Assembly: GCA_033283165.1 (NCBI GenBank)
Contig: JAWMQL010000002.1
Coordinates: forward strand, 62,001-126,000
Direction of reading: 5' to 3'
Length of the DNA stretch: 64,000 nt
Source of the DNA: JAWMQL01 sp033283165
GTDB lineage: Bacteria; Pseudomonadota; Gammaproteobacteria; Pseudomonadales; Halieaceae
The translations under genes and the position numbers were made by a program. Positions 16,568 to 26,857 of this stretch are shown one piece after another (positions within the stretch are counted from its first letter, which is position 1; every line of letters starts with the position of its first letter). The notes beneath the pieces are model-generated. The model saw only the letters and a list, made by a program, of their open reading frames with translations. It ran no database searches and had not been told where the DNA came from.

Positions 16568-16927
16568 TCAAAAAAGTTGATGCTCGATTTCGGTTGTACG
16601 GAAACACTCGGTGGTGTATTGCAATGCTCGTTTGGTATCGAATGCTTTGCAGGTAAACAATACAGCCGCAAAGAATTTTGTGGAACTCCAAACGTATAAT
16701 GAAATACCAGAATCTATCAACGGAATAAATGCATCGAACCCCTCATTCCCTTCTTTGCCTATACCCTCAGGCGCATGGATAACCGGTTTTCCGTAAGTCC
16801 GCAAATCGAGATGGCCAGCAATGCCCCGCAAATATGACTCTACGGTCTCTCGGTTGACTTCAATCGTGTAGATTCCTTCAATGAGAAGCCGTTGTCGAAC
16901 AATATCTGGCGCAAGATCTCTCATCAT
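16568..16927 (-). CDS. S-adenosylmethionine decarboxylase-like (SpeD fold) protein with altered processing residues
   Basis: 119 residues. DSGISLYVWSSTKFFAAVLFTCKAFDTKRAL aligns with the class 1b AdoMetDC core ESHLTIHTWPE...DVFTCG. S73 would be the self-cleavage serine that forms the pyruvoyl group, and C93 matches the catalytic Cys, with exactly the family spacing of 20. The position five after the serine, normally the essential His, is Tyr78, and the usual Glu-Ser-His is Asp-Ser-Gly. Processing and AdoMet decarboxylation are therefore uncertain. No spermidine synthase gene is nearby. Confidence 0.65.
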   Translation of the reverse strand: MMRDLAPDIVRQRLLIEGIYTIEVNRETVESYLRGIAGHLDLRTYGKPVIHAPEGIGKEGNEGFDAFIPLIDSGISLYVWSSTKFFAAVLFTCKAFDTKRALQYTTECFRTTEIEHQLF

Positions 16928-17059
16928 TAATCGCCCTTGAATCTAACTCGCCTGACAGCTTATAACGCGGACCCGGCCTGGTTGAGTCTTTCATATTCGC
17001 CTTGTTTTCCTGCCGCGTGCAAAAACAGCACTATCCCTTGCGCGAATTGCAAGAACTTG

Positions 17060-17479
17060 TCACCTGGCGAATGCATCAAGGCCAGCCTGCGCACAGGCAA
17101 CATCCTCTTCAGGCATTCCGCCGCTTGCCCAAATTCCTCCAACCGTTTCGTTCTCAACAACAATGGGAAGTCCTCCCGGCACCATAATGGATTCCGGAAG
17201 ATGTGAAAGACCATGTACCGTGCCCTCATGATCCTTGACGGCGTCGTAGAAAGCTTCCGTTCCGATTCCAAGCAGGGACGTGTGTGCCTTGCGCTGTGCC
17301 CCCTGTATTCCCATGATTGGGGCATCATCCATTCGCGCGAATGCAAGCAGGTTTCCACCGCAGTCGACCACCGCGATATTCTGACTGCACCCCAGTTCCT
17401 TTGCTTTGTCCAGCGCGGCTTCCACCATTCTGGCAGCATCCTCATAACTAACGGAATGTTTCGTGACCAGGCGCACCAT
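17060..17479 (-). CDS. GlcG/HbpS heme-degrading-like protein
   Basis: 139 residues from the ATG at 17479, preceded by AGGAAA. The family pattern is complete: ARMVEAALDKAKELGCSQNIAVVDCGGNLLAFARMDDAP, GAQRKAHTSL, PGGLPIVVENETVGGIWASGGMPEEDVACAQAGLDAF. GlcG/HbpS proteins bind heme or act beside glycolate and other oxidases; neither partner is present here. Role is unknown. Confidence 0.87.
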   Translation of the reverse strand: MVRLVTKHSVSYEDAARMVEAALDKAKELGCSQNIAVVDCGGNLLAFARMDDAPIMGIQGAQRKAHTSLLGIGTEAFYDAVKDHEGTVHGLSHLPESIMVPGGLPIVVENETVGGIWASGGMPEEDVACAQAGLDAFAR

Positions 17480-17592
17480 AAGTTTCCTGCTTGAGATTTC
17501 GTCGCCACATAACGCCACGCGTACAGACAGTCCGCGTAGACGTGGGTCCAGCTGTCCCGGGCCGCCGTGTACCCGCGCGCATCGCGGTTACT

Positions 17593-17865
17593 TTATAGAG
17601 CATGCGAAAACCAGTAAATAGTGATCATCACAAAACCCGACGCCAGGACGTATTGCGGCAACATTGAGCTCGTTTTTAAGGTCCATGCGGAGCAGACCAA
17701 CGCGAGTAGTCCAAAAGGGCCAAAAAAGTTCACTCCGAATATGAACCAGCTTTCACAATCGAAACCAAGAGATCTGCCTTTACACAGACCAGATACTGGC
17801 CATATCACCAGGCCCAAAGCCCATATTGAGATCAGTAGCTCGACCCCTGCCAGGACTCTCAGCAT
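17593..17865 (-). CDS. Small membrane protein, unknown
   Basis: 90 residues with three predicted hydrophobic helices: VLAGVELLISIWALGLVIW, FIFGVNFFGPFGLLALVCSAW and YVLASGFVMITIYWFSHAL. The first two are separated by a Cys-containing loop (CKGRSLGFDCES) that could form a disulfide in the periplasm. No family is recognised. The gene is AT-rich. Confidence 0.6.
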   Translation of the reverse strand: MLRVLAGVELLISIWALGLVIWPVSGLCKGRSLGFDCESWFIFGVNFFGPFGLLALVCSAWTLKTSSMLPQYVLASGFVMITIYWFSHAL

Positions 17866-17973
17866 TCAACTGTCCGATTCACAAACGAAATGCCAGTCCG
17901 CCTTGCTGCCAGGCGAGGTAGAAATATCCCAGATACCCTACCAGGGGGACAAAAAATACCGTCACCGCCCCCG

Positions 17974-18384
17974 TTACCCTGATGGAGGAATGCCCAACTG
18001 GCGCGCCTGGGAAGCCGCGTCCCTGGCACCCCAGCGCCTTTTAATTTTCTTGTCTTCAATCTCAAACCACTCCATCGCAACCAGTTCATAGGACTTACCC
18101 GTCGGTTCGACTCCAAAAGCCGGAGCATCAAATGTACCGGTCTCGATGTATCTCACAGCGACTATATTTCCTTCAGCTATCATGCTCTGCACGTTCAACT
18201 GCATGGCATAGCCCTCGATCAATTGGCGCCATATCGGGGCGATCTTTTCAAACTGGCCCTTTCCGAGTACGCCCTGAATTTCGGCATCGGCAGTCAATAA
18301 CGACTTTAATGCCTCCAGGTCGCCTCGATTAAAGGCTTCAACGTATTTCAGGACCACTTGTTTGGCATCGTCTTCAATCGACAT
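17974..18384 (-). CDS. SnoaL/NTF2-like protein
   Basis: 136 residues, no signal peptide. VVLKYVEAFNRGDLEALKSLLTADAEIQGVLGKG and GVEPTGKSYELVAMEWFEIEDKKIKRRWGARDAASQARQLG match the ester-cyclase-like SnoaL family, including the C-terminal RDAASQARQLG end. A catalytic activity is not certain for such accessory members. The next gene upstream, at 18518, is a second, exported SnoaL-type protein. Confidence 0.87.
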   Translation of the reverse strand: MSIEDDAKQVVLKYVEAFNRGDLEALKSLLTADAEIQGVLGKGQFEKIAPIWRQLIEGYAMQLNVQSMIAEGNIVAVRYIETGTFDAPAFGVEPTGKSYELVAMEWFEIEDKKIKRRWGARDAASQARQLGIPPSG

Positions 18385-18517
18385 TGTTCTTCCTGATATG
18401 TTTTTACCACCCGGCTGATGTGGATTCTGTTGTACGACCGACTTGCAGGTCCGGTCTTGTCAGGTGCAAGCCGAGCAACACCGGGCCTACAACTCAGCGC
18501 GGCAGCAGCAATTCCTG

Positions 18518-19000
18518 TCAGAAAGCGCCGTCCGCCAGTTGTTGCCGCAGACCGTGTTCGTCATATTCCTCCCACGTCTCCACCACCATACCGTTGGAGA
18601 ATCGGAAGAACATCATTTGCGTCACCTGGATTCGCCGCCCCGTGGGATCGATCCCAAGAATGCGGCCCGCATGCGTCCCCGAGAAGGAGACCCGAGCGGC
18701 AACCCTGTCTCCCTCGGCGACCAGGTCTTCGACGTCGAACCTGAAGCCAGAGAACGCCGCCCTCCAACGACGAACCTGGTCTACCACTCCCTCGGGGCCA
18801 ACGACGGGCGCGCTCCCGCGGAAGTGGAACAGCGTCTCGGTCGACCAGATAGTCGAGAGCCCATCGAAGTGCGAGTCGTTCCAGACCCTTTCGAAGATGT
18901 ACCGCACAACCTCTTTGTTTTGCTGCTCCGAGGACTGGGCGCTGACACCCAAGCTTACTCCGCCTGCAAGCAGGCCGAGGAACAGCATCCATTTGACCAT
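18518..19000 (-). CDS. Exported SnoaL/NTF2-like protein
   Basis: 160 residues with a signal peptide MVKWMLFLGLLAGGVSLGVSAQ. Tandem ATG codons lie at 19003 and 19000; the second has the better spacing to GGGAGG. The mature part (VVRYIFERVWNDSHFDGLSTIWSTETLFHFRG, GIDPTGRRIQVTQMMFFRFSNGMVVETWEEYDEHGLRQQLA) is an ester-cyclase-like fold. Periplasmic location distinguishes it from the neighbour at 17974. Role unknown. Confidence 0.85.
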   Translation of the reverse strand: MVKWMLFLGLLAGGVSLGVSAQSSEQQNKEVVRYIFERVWNDSHFDGLSTIWSTETLFHFRGSAPVVGPEGVVDQVRRWRAAFSGFRFDVEDLVAEGDRVAARVSFSGTHAGRILGIDPTGRRIQVTQMMFFRFSNGMVVETWEEYDEHGLRQQLADGAF

Positions 19001-19099
19001 CATAGACCTCCCGCGTTTTGCCATCGCTTCGTCACGCCGCCAGCAGGGATTATCAGCCAGGAGCGAGGCTCCTCGTTGGGTGCCCCCTGGCGAGCGTTG

Positions 19100-19546
19100 T
19101 CAGGTGGCCGGTGATTGCTTATTCAGCAGATCATTTATGTAGTCTCGAAAGTCGCACGACATCAGACCCGAATACTCCGACCACCAGGACTGCGTACCTG
19201 GAAACGCCAGCAGCCATTCAAGAGTTCCCATATCTCCAATCTGGCCATTGACGAAGGCCTGCTGCTGACCGTTGAAGGCCAGCGTGAGTATGGCGTCGAA
19301 CTGGTATCTCTCAGAATCGCCAAGCGATGCCGGATCGAGGACGCCAACTCGAAATACACGAGCAGCCTCTGGATCGCTCGCCATGATCCTCGTTCCTTCA
19401 TTCAGACCATTACGTATAGATTCGGCAAGGGAGGAGGCTACCTGCTGGCTGTTCTGGCGGACCTGCACCGCCAAATAGGCAACCGTGATGATGACACCGA
19501 GCGCCCCAAGAATTTCGGCTACTGCAGCAATTGCCTCCCAGTTCAT
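19100..19546 (-). CDS. Single-helix membrane protein of the IRQN-like family
   Basis: 148 residues. It starts MNWEAIAAVAEILGALGVIITVAYLAVQVRQNSQQV: one N-terminal membrane helix followed by a charged VRQN motif, then a soluble helical domain with DPEAARVFRVGVLDP, GDSERYQFDAILTLAFNGQQQAF and FPGTQSWWSEYSGLMSCDF. It is the only full-length member in the window; 13692 and 16158 are shorter or broken relatives. Function is unknown. Confidence 0.72.
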   Translation of the reverse strand: MNWEAIAAVAEILGALGVIITVAYLAVQVRQNSQQVASSLAESIRNGLNEGTRIMASDPEAARVFRVGVLDPASLGDSERYQFDAILTLAFNGQQQAFVNGQIGDMGTLEWLLAFPGTQSWWSEYSGLMSCDFRDYINDLLNKQSPAT

Positions 19547-19733
19547 TATTCTGTCTCCCGCCGCCTGAAAACTAAGTACGGGGAACCGACCTGATAGTCC
19601 CGATTCCGCTTATTCGCCTGGTCACCTCTTCATTAAAGACAAAACCCGTTTTGGTAACAAGCGCTTAAGCAACAAGGGGAGAGTACCGTCCGAATGTATA
19701 CGAACTTCCCGCAACGGGGATTCATCATTGCCA

Positions 19734-19775
19734 AAATTGGCATATACTGTATATATATACAGTATATGCCAATTT
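19734..19775 (+). promoter_or_regulatory. LexA (SOS) box of dnaE2 within a 42-bp perfect palindrome
   Basis: The operator CTGTATATATATACAG (19747-19762) is a perfect CTG-N10-CAG site. The symmetry continues without a mismatch for 13 bases on each side, from AAATTGGCATATA on the left to TATATGCCAATTT on the right. It ends 43 bases before the dnaE2 start. The rest of the 271-bp gap (19547-19817) holds no other recognised feature. Confidence 0.95.
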
Positions 19776-19817
19776 ATCGAACTCCATGGACGATATCCGC
19801 CTCGTCGACAGCTGACC

Positions 19818-22800
19818 ATGCCCCATGCCGAACTCCACTGCCTGAGCTGCTACAGCTTCCTGCGCGGCGCCTCCCATCCCCATGAACTGGTGGAGCGGGC
19901 GGCAGAACTGGGCTATGGCGCCCTGGCCATCACCGACGAGTGCTCCCTGGCCGGTGTGGTGAAAGCTCACGTGGCGGCTAAGGAGGTGGGCTTGAAGCTG
20001 CTGATCGGCAGCGAGTTCCAGCTGGAGGAAGGCTTCCGGCTGGTGGCCCTGGCGCCATCCCGGGCAGCCTACAGCGAGCTGTCCGGGCTGATCAGCCGGG
20101 CCCGCCGGCGCAGCCCCAAGGGAGAGTACCGGGTGGCCCTGCGGGACGTGATCTTCCACCTCAAGCGCTGTCTGCTGCTCTGGCTGCCCGGGGAAGACAC
20201 CGACACCCTGCGCGCCTATGGCCGACAGCTGGCCCGGCTGTGCAAGGAGCGGATCTGGCTGGGTGTCAGCCGCCTGCTGGGCAACGACGAGGTCAACCGG
20301 GTCAACCGCCTGTGCCAGCTGGGCCGGGAACTGGGCATTCCAACCGTGGCCTGTGGCGACGTGCGGATGCACGTCGCCAGCCGCAAACCGCTGCACGACG
20401 TGTTCACGGCCCTGTACCACAACACCAGCATTGCCGAACTGGGCCGCCGACGCCTGCCCAACAGCCAGCAGCACCTGCGGCCCCTGGAGAAGCTCGCGGC
20501 GCTCTACCCCCCCGCCCTGCTGGCCGAGGCGCAGCGCATCGCCGATCTGTGCGATTTCAGCCTGGACGAGCTGCGCTACGAGTACCCGGAGGAGGTGGTG
20601 CCAGAGGGGCACAATGCCACCAGTTACCTGCGGGAGCTGGTAGAGGCCGGCTGTAAGGTGCGCTGGCCGCGGGGCGTTTCCGCGGAAATCCGCCAGCGCA
20701 TTGAACGCGAGATGGAGCTGATCGCCGAACTGCACTACGAGTACTACTTCCTCACCGTCTACGACGTGGTGCGTTTCGCCCGCGAGCGCGGCATCCTGTG
20801 CCAGGGCCGCGGCTCGGCGGCCAACTCGGTGGTGTGCTACTGCCTGTTCATCACCGAGGTGTCGCCGGACCAGATTTCCCTGCTGTTCGAGCGCTTCATC
20901 TCGAAGGAGCGGGACGAGCCGCCGGACATCGACGTGGATTTCGAGCACGAGCGGCGCGAGGAAGTCATCCAGTACATCTACCAGAAGTACAGCCGGCGCC
21001 GGGCGGCCCTGGCGGCCACCCTCATCACCTACCGCTCCCGCTCGGCAGTGCGCGACGTGGGCAAGGCCCTGGGACTGGACCCGGTGTTCGTGGACGACCT
21101 GGCCAAGTCCCTGGCCTGGTGGGACCGCACCCGCGACCTGGCGCAACGCTTCGAGGAACAGGGTGTGGCCGGCGTAGGCGTCGCCGACCACGGCGCCCAG
21201 GCGGAGCTGTTCTACAGGCTGGTGCAGGAGATTCTCGGCTTCCCGCGCCACCTGTCCCAGCACGTGGGCGGCTTCGTCATCACCCGCAGCCCCATCTCCA
21301 CCCTGGTACCGGTGGAAAACGCCAGTATGGCGGACCGCACCGTGATCCAGTGGGACAAGGAGGACATCGAGGCCCTGGGCCTGTTGAAGGTGGACATCCT
21401 GGCCCTGGGGATGCTGTCGGCCATCCGCAAGACCCTGCAGATGGTGCACAGCTACCAGCCCGCCATCCGCGGCATGGCCGACATCCCGAAGGAGTGCCAG
21501 TCCACCTATCGCATGCTCCAGGTGGCGGACACCGTGGGGGTATTCCAGATCGAATCCCGGGCCCAGATGTCCATGCTGCCGCGGCTGAAACCGGCCAACT
21601 TCTACGACCTGGTGATCGAGATCGCCATCGTGCGCCCGGGGCCCATCCAGGGCGATATGGTACACCCCTATCTGCGCCGCAAGCAGGGTCTGGAGGAGAT
21701 CACCTACCCCTCGGAGGCGATCAAGTCGGTGCTGGAGCGCACCCTCGGGGTGCCGATTTTCCAGGAGCAGGTAATCCGGCTGGCCATGGTAGCGGCGGGT
21801 TTTTCCGGCGGTGAGGCAGACCAGTTGCGCCGGGCCATCGCCAACTGGGGCAGGAACAGCCGCCTGCTGACCTTCGAGCAGAAACTCACCCGGGGCATGA
21901 TCGAGCGCGGCTACGACGAGGATTTCGCCCGCCGCCTGTTCGACCAGATCAAGGGCTTTGCCGGCTACGGTTTTCCCGAGTCTCACTCCGCCAGTTTCGC
22001 CCTGCTGGCCTATGTCTCCGCCTGGCTCAAGCGCCACCACCCGGCGGCCTTCCTGACCGGCCTGCTCAACAGCCAGCCCATGGGCTTCTACAGCCCTTCG
22101 CAACTGGTACAGGACGCCCGCCGCCACGGGGTCACGGTACTGCCCATCGACGTCAACCAGAGCGATTGGGACCACCGCCTGCTGGACAGCCGCGGCCGGG
22201 CCCGGCGCCAGCCTCCCGTCCGCCTGGGCCTGCGCCTGGTACGTGGGCTGAGCCGGGAGGGCGCCCGCCGGGTGGTGGAGGCACGCCAGGCGGGGCCCTT
22301 CCGCCAGGTCAGCGACCTGCGCCGCCGGGCGCAGCTCGACAAGCGCGACATGGAGGCACTGGCGGATGCCGACGCCCTGGCGTCCCTCAGCGGTCATCGG
22401 CACCAGTCCCAGTGGCAGATCATGGCGCTGGAGGAGGTCCGCCCCCTGCTGCAGCAGGAACAGCAGCAGCCGGGCAGCTACTTCGACGACAACGTGCAAC
22501 TGCCGCCCCCCCGGGTGGCGGAAGAAGTACTGTCAGATTACCGCGCCACCGGCCTCACCCTGCGCCCCCACCCCATGAGCCTGCTGCGCGACCGGCCGCC
22601 CTTTGACCGCTGCAAACGCCATGTCGACCTGGCCTCGGTGGGGGACAAGCGCTTCGTCCGTATTGCCGGCCTGGTCACCTGTCGCCAGCGCCCGGGCAGC
22701 GCTGCCGGGGTCGTGTTCCTGACCCTGGAGGACGAGACCGGCAACAGTAATATCGTGGTGTGGAAGCGGGTGCAGGAACGCTTTCGCCAGGCCCTGATGA

Positions 22801-22931
22801 GCGGCCAGCTGTTACTGGTAAAAGGCATCGTGGAAACCACTGACGGCGTCATCCACGTGATCGCCGGGGCCCTTTACGACTACACCGACGAACTCAAGGC
22901 GCTCAACGTCCGGTCGCGGGATTTCCGCTGA
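19818..22931 (+). CDS. dnaE2: Error-prone DNA polymerase DnaE2 (C-family alpha subunit paralogue)
   Basis: 1037 residues, the normal length. The start MPHAELHCLSCYSFLRGASHP is the beginning of the PHP domain in this family; upstream in-frame codons lie inside the LexA operator and are not used. The palm carries PDIDVDF (D370, D372). Further marks are GRGSAANSVVCYCLFIT, QHVGGFVITRSPIS and the fingers motif GFPESHSASFALLAYVSAWLK. The C-terminus (about 940-1037) is an OB fold (IAGLVTCRQRPGS...LTLEDETGNSNIVVW). It does mutagenic lesion bypass with ImuA and ImuB, which lie more than 13 kb upstream. Confidence 0.97.
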   Translation: MPHAELHCLSCYSFLRGASHPHELVERAAELGYGALAITDECSLAGVVKAHVAAKEVGLKLLIGSEFQLEEGFRLVALAPSRAAYSELSGLISRARRRSPKGEYRVALRDVIFHLKRCLLLWLPGEDTDTLRAYGRQLARLCKERIWLGVSRLLGNDEVNRVNRLCQLGRELGIPTVACGDVRMHVASRKPLHDVFTALYHNTSIAELGRRRLPNSQQHLRPLEKLAALYPPALLAEAQRIADLCDFSLDELRYEYPEEVVPEGHNATSYLRELVEAGCKVRWPRGVSAEIRQRIEREMELIAELHYEYYFLTVYDVVRFARERGILCQGRGSAANSVVCYCLFITEVSPDQISLLFERFISKERDEPPDIDVDFEHERREEVIQYIYQKYSRRRAALAATLITYRSRSAVRDVGKALGLDPVFVDDLAKSLAWWDRTRDLAQRFEEQGVAGVGVADHGAQAELFYRLVQEILGFPRHLSQHVGGFVITRSPISTLVPVENASMADRTVIQWDKEDIEALGLLKVDILALGMLSAIRKTLQMVHSYQPAIRGMADIPKECQSTYRMLQVADTVGVFQIESRAQMSMLPRLKPANFYDLVIEIAIVRPGPIQGDMVHPYLRRKQGLEEITYPSEAIKSVLERTLGVPIFQEQVIRLAMVAAGFSGGEADQLRRAIANWGRNSRLLTFEQKLTRGMIERGYDEDFARRLFDQIKGFAGYGFPESHSASFALLAYVSAWLKRHHPAAFLTGLLNSQPMGFYSPSQLVQDARRHGVTVLPIDVNQSDWDHRLLDSRGRARRQPPVRLGLRLVRGLSREGARRVVEARQAGPFRQVSDLRRRAQLDKRDMEALADADALASLSGHRHQSQWQIMALEEVRPLLQQEQQQPGSYFDDNVQLPPPRVAEEVLSDYRATGLTLRPHPMSLLRDRPPFDRCKRHVDLASVGDKRFVRIAGLVTCRQRPGSAAGVVFLTLEDETGNSNIVVWKRVQERFRQALMSGQLLLVKGIVETTDGVIHVIAGALYDYTDELKALNVRSRDFR

Positions 22932-23004
22932 ACCGTCGCACCCCTTGCCGGAATCCGGGACGCTCGCTAGGATGGCGCGCTCGACACCCCATAACGGAGC
23001 ACCC

Positions 23005-25134
<2,130 letters not shown>

Positions 25135-25184
25135 CCCCCGGACGGGCGTCAGCGGCGCGGACAGAGGGTATCCGCCGGAACCAG

Positions 25185-26105
25185 TTACTCCCGGCGGTAC
25201 TGGCTGATCTGCACCTCTTCACCGTAATCGCCGTAATCTCCCTGGGCGCGCAGGCCGCGGAACTCACGCCAGGGGATGTCGCGGTAGACAGGGGGCGCAT
25301 CCGCCAGCGGGCGCACGACGCAGTCGTAGGACGGGTTGAGGAAATAGGCAATGCTGTAGCGGCGCCGGTCGCCGCTACCGAGCACCCTGTGCAGCGCTGC
25401 GTAATACTCGTCGTTCGCCCACACCTGCATCATATCGCCGATATTGATGGTCAGGGCACCCGTCACCGCCGCCACGTCAAACCACTCGTCGCCCCGGCGG
25501 ACCTGCAGGCCGTCGATCCCATCCTGTAACAGGACGGTGAGGCCACCAGCATCGGTGTGGGGGCTTATACCCAGGGGCCCGGCCGCGGGCATGTCATCGC
25601 CACGCAGCAACTCACTGTCCTGCGGGTAGAAGTTCAGTCGCATAAAGCTGGAGTGTTCCGGGTTAAACGGCTCCGTCAACACCCCGGAAGGCAGATCCAG
25701 ACCGCGCGCAGCAATATCCACCAGTCGCAACGCGAGGTCGTGGCTCGCGGCTTCGTAGGCCTGGAGGGCCGCACGAAAAGCGGGCGGCTTCTGCGGCCAG
25801 GGCGTGCTGTCCTCCTGGCCGAAATCAAAAATCTCCTTGCGGTCGCGCCGGTTCTTGGTCAGTTCCCGGTCGTAGTAGCCCCAGGGGTTGTCCAGGCTGC
25901 GGCTGGCGCGCCGCTTGGCCTCGACGTCCAGATCAAAGAACTCCCGGGCGACCGCCAGCGCTCCCTCGCTCAGGGCGGCGTCGACACCGTGGTTTACCAC
26001 CTGGAAAAAACCCCAGTCGCGGCAGGCTCCGGCGACCTCGGCCACCACCTGGTCAACCGGCCCGGCCAGGTCGATCGAGGGCACCCCTGGCAGCTGAGCC
26101 ATCAT
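25185..26105 (-). CDS. 2-oxoglutarate/Fe(II)-dependent dioxygenase, isopenicillin N synthase-like
   Basis: 306 residues. The DIOX_N domain (PSIDLAGP...WGFFQVVNHGVD, FFDL) is followed by the double-stranded beta-helix with iron ligands PHTDAGG (H, D) and ALHRVL (H), and the 2OG-binding RYSIAYF (R-x-S). An oxidase or hydroxylase on a small molecule is expected; the substrate is not predictable. Tandem ATG codons (26105/26102) overlap the stop of the LEA-type lipoprotein gene, so the two are coupled. Confidence 0.92.
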   Translation of the reverse strand: MMAQLPGVPSIDLAGPVDQVVAEVAGACRDWGFFQVVNHGVDAALSEGALAVAREFFDLDVEAKRRASRSLDNPWGYYDRELTKNRRDRKEIFDFGQEDSTPWPQKPPAFRAALQAYEAASHDLALRLVDIAARGLDLPSGVLTEPFNPEHSSFMRLNFYPQDSELLRGDDMPAAGPLGISPHTDAGGLTVLLQDGIDGLQVRRGDEWFDVAAVTGALTINIGDMMQVWANDEYYAALHRVLGSGDRRRYSIAYFLNPSYDCVVRPLADAPPVYRDIPWREFRGLRAQGDYGDYGEEVQISQYRRE

Positions 26106-26587
26106 GTGCGGGTCGGATTCAGGGCGAAAGAGCCGCTCTCTTCCACCCGCTGGGTGGGCACCAGCCCCTTGAAGTCAATCTTGGCCTTGAATTTGTACTC
26201 CAGTTGTTCCGGCGGCGCTTCCCCCATGCCCAGGTCCGTGAACAGCCGGATCATCTGAACAAAGTTCAGGCCGGCATTGAGCGTAACGGTCGCCTCTGAG
26301 TAGGGCTCCAGTACCGGCACTTCATTGCTCACGCCCGTCACCAGTTCCCTGCCCAGGATTTCGATACTGTAGGCCACGCCGACGATGTCCAGGGTTTTCT
26401 TGTTCGGGTTGGCGATACCGAGCACGATCTCGAAGCGCGGACCCATGCCCTCGCCCGGCAGGCTGCGGATGCTGTTCACGCTCACGGTGGGCGGGTCGAT
26501 CTCGCCGCCGAGGCTGGCACAGCCGCCGACCAGGATAAAGACCAGCCACAGGCTCCACAGGCGCAGCCCGCCCCACGCCGCGCTCAT
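26102..26587 (-). CDS. LEA type 2/WHy-domain lipoprotein
   Basis: 161 residues. Signal peptide with lipobox LVGGC. The WHy (water stress and hypersensitive response) domain is seen as PTVSVNSIRSLPG, RFEIVLGIANPNKKTLDIVGVAYSIEILGRELVTG and VPVLEPYSEATVTLNAGLNF. Such proteins sit in the periplasm under the outer membrane; precise function is unknown. It overlaps genes on both sides by four bases (26584 gene upstream, oxygenase downstream), giving a three-gene operon. Confidence 0.87.
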   Translation of the reverse strand: MSAAWGGLRLWSLWLVFILVGGCASLGGEIDPPTVSVNSIRSLPGEGMGPRFEIVLGIANPNKKTLDIVGVAYSIEILGRELVTGVSNEVPVLEPYSEATVTLNAGLNFVQMIRLFTDLGMGEAPPEQLEYKFKAKIDFKGLVPTQRVEESGSFALNPTRT

Positions 26588-26757
26588 CCCCGACCCCGCT
26601 GGCGCACTGCGGCGCCCAGGAAAAACAGGCCATAACCGAGGGAGCCGAGGGCGAACACCGCCGCCACCCAGTCACCGGTCTGCAGGTACATCCAGGTGCT
26701 GAAGGCGAACATCATGGCAGTCAGCGTCAGGCCTATCAGGCGGCCGGTATGCGACAT
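26584..26757 (-). CDS. Small two-helix inner membrane protein
   Basis: 57 residues, ATG at 26757 with GGAGG seven bases upstream. Two hydrophobic helices (LIGLTLTAMMFAFSTWMYL and VAAVFALGSLGYGLFFLGAAV) and a basic end RQRGRG. It is the first gene of the operon with the LEA lipoprotein and the oxygenase and overlaps the former by ATGA. Function is unknown. Confidence 0.72.
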   Translation of the reverse strand: MSHTGRLIGLTLTAMMFAFSTWMYLQTGDWVAAVFALGSLGYGLFFLGAAVRQRGRG

Positions 26758-26857
26758 GGGGGCACCTCCTCGTGTCTCGCCATCCATTCTAGACGAATTG
26801 GCGAACTGAACTATGCTAAAGCCCTGTAATCCATACGTGAATTTTGGAGTAAACTGC

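Noticed and set aside
18430..18495. Inverted repeat with GTTGTA/TACAAC ends between the two SnoaL genes, considered as an attC site
   Set aside because: The end triplets are in the wrong order (GTT then AAC) for an attC site; it is probably a local hairpin.
6047..19546. Chromosomal integron cassette array as a firm call
   Set aside because: Gene content and orientation fit, and GTTAGAT-like boxes precede the genes starting at 14889 and 16927, but I found no paired RYYYAAC/GTTRRRY sites with matching arms and no integrase gene, so it stays only a hypothesis.
19725..22499. Very long frame antisense to dnaE2
   Set aside because: It mirrors the DnaE2 coding sequence, is rich in Gln, His, Gly and Val as shadows of high-GC genes are, and shows no domain.
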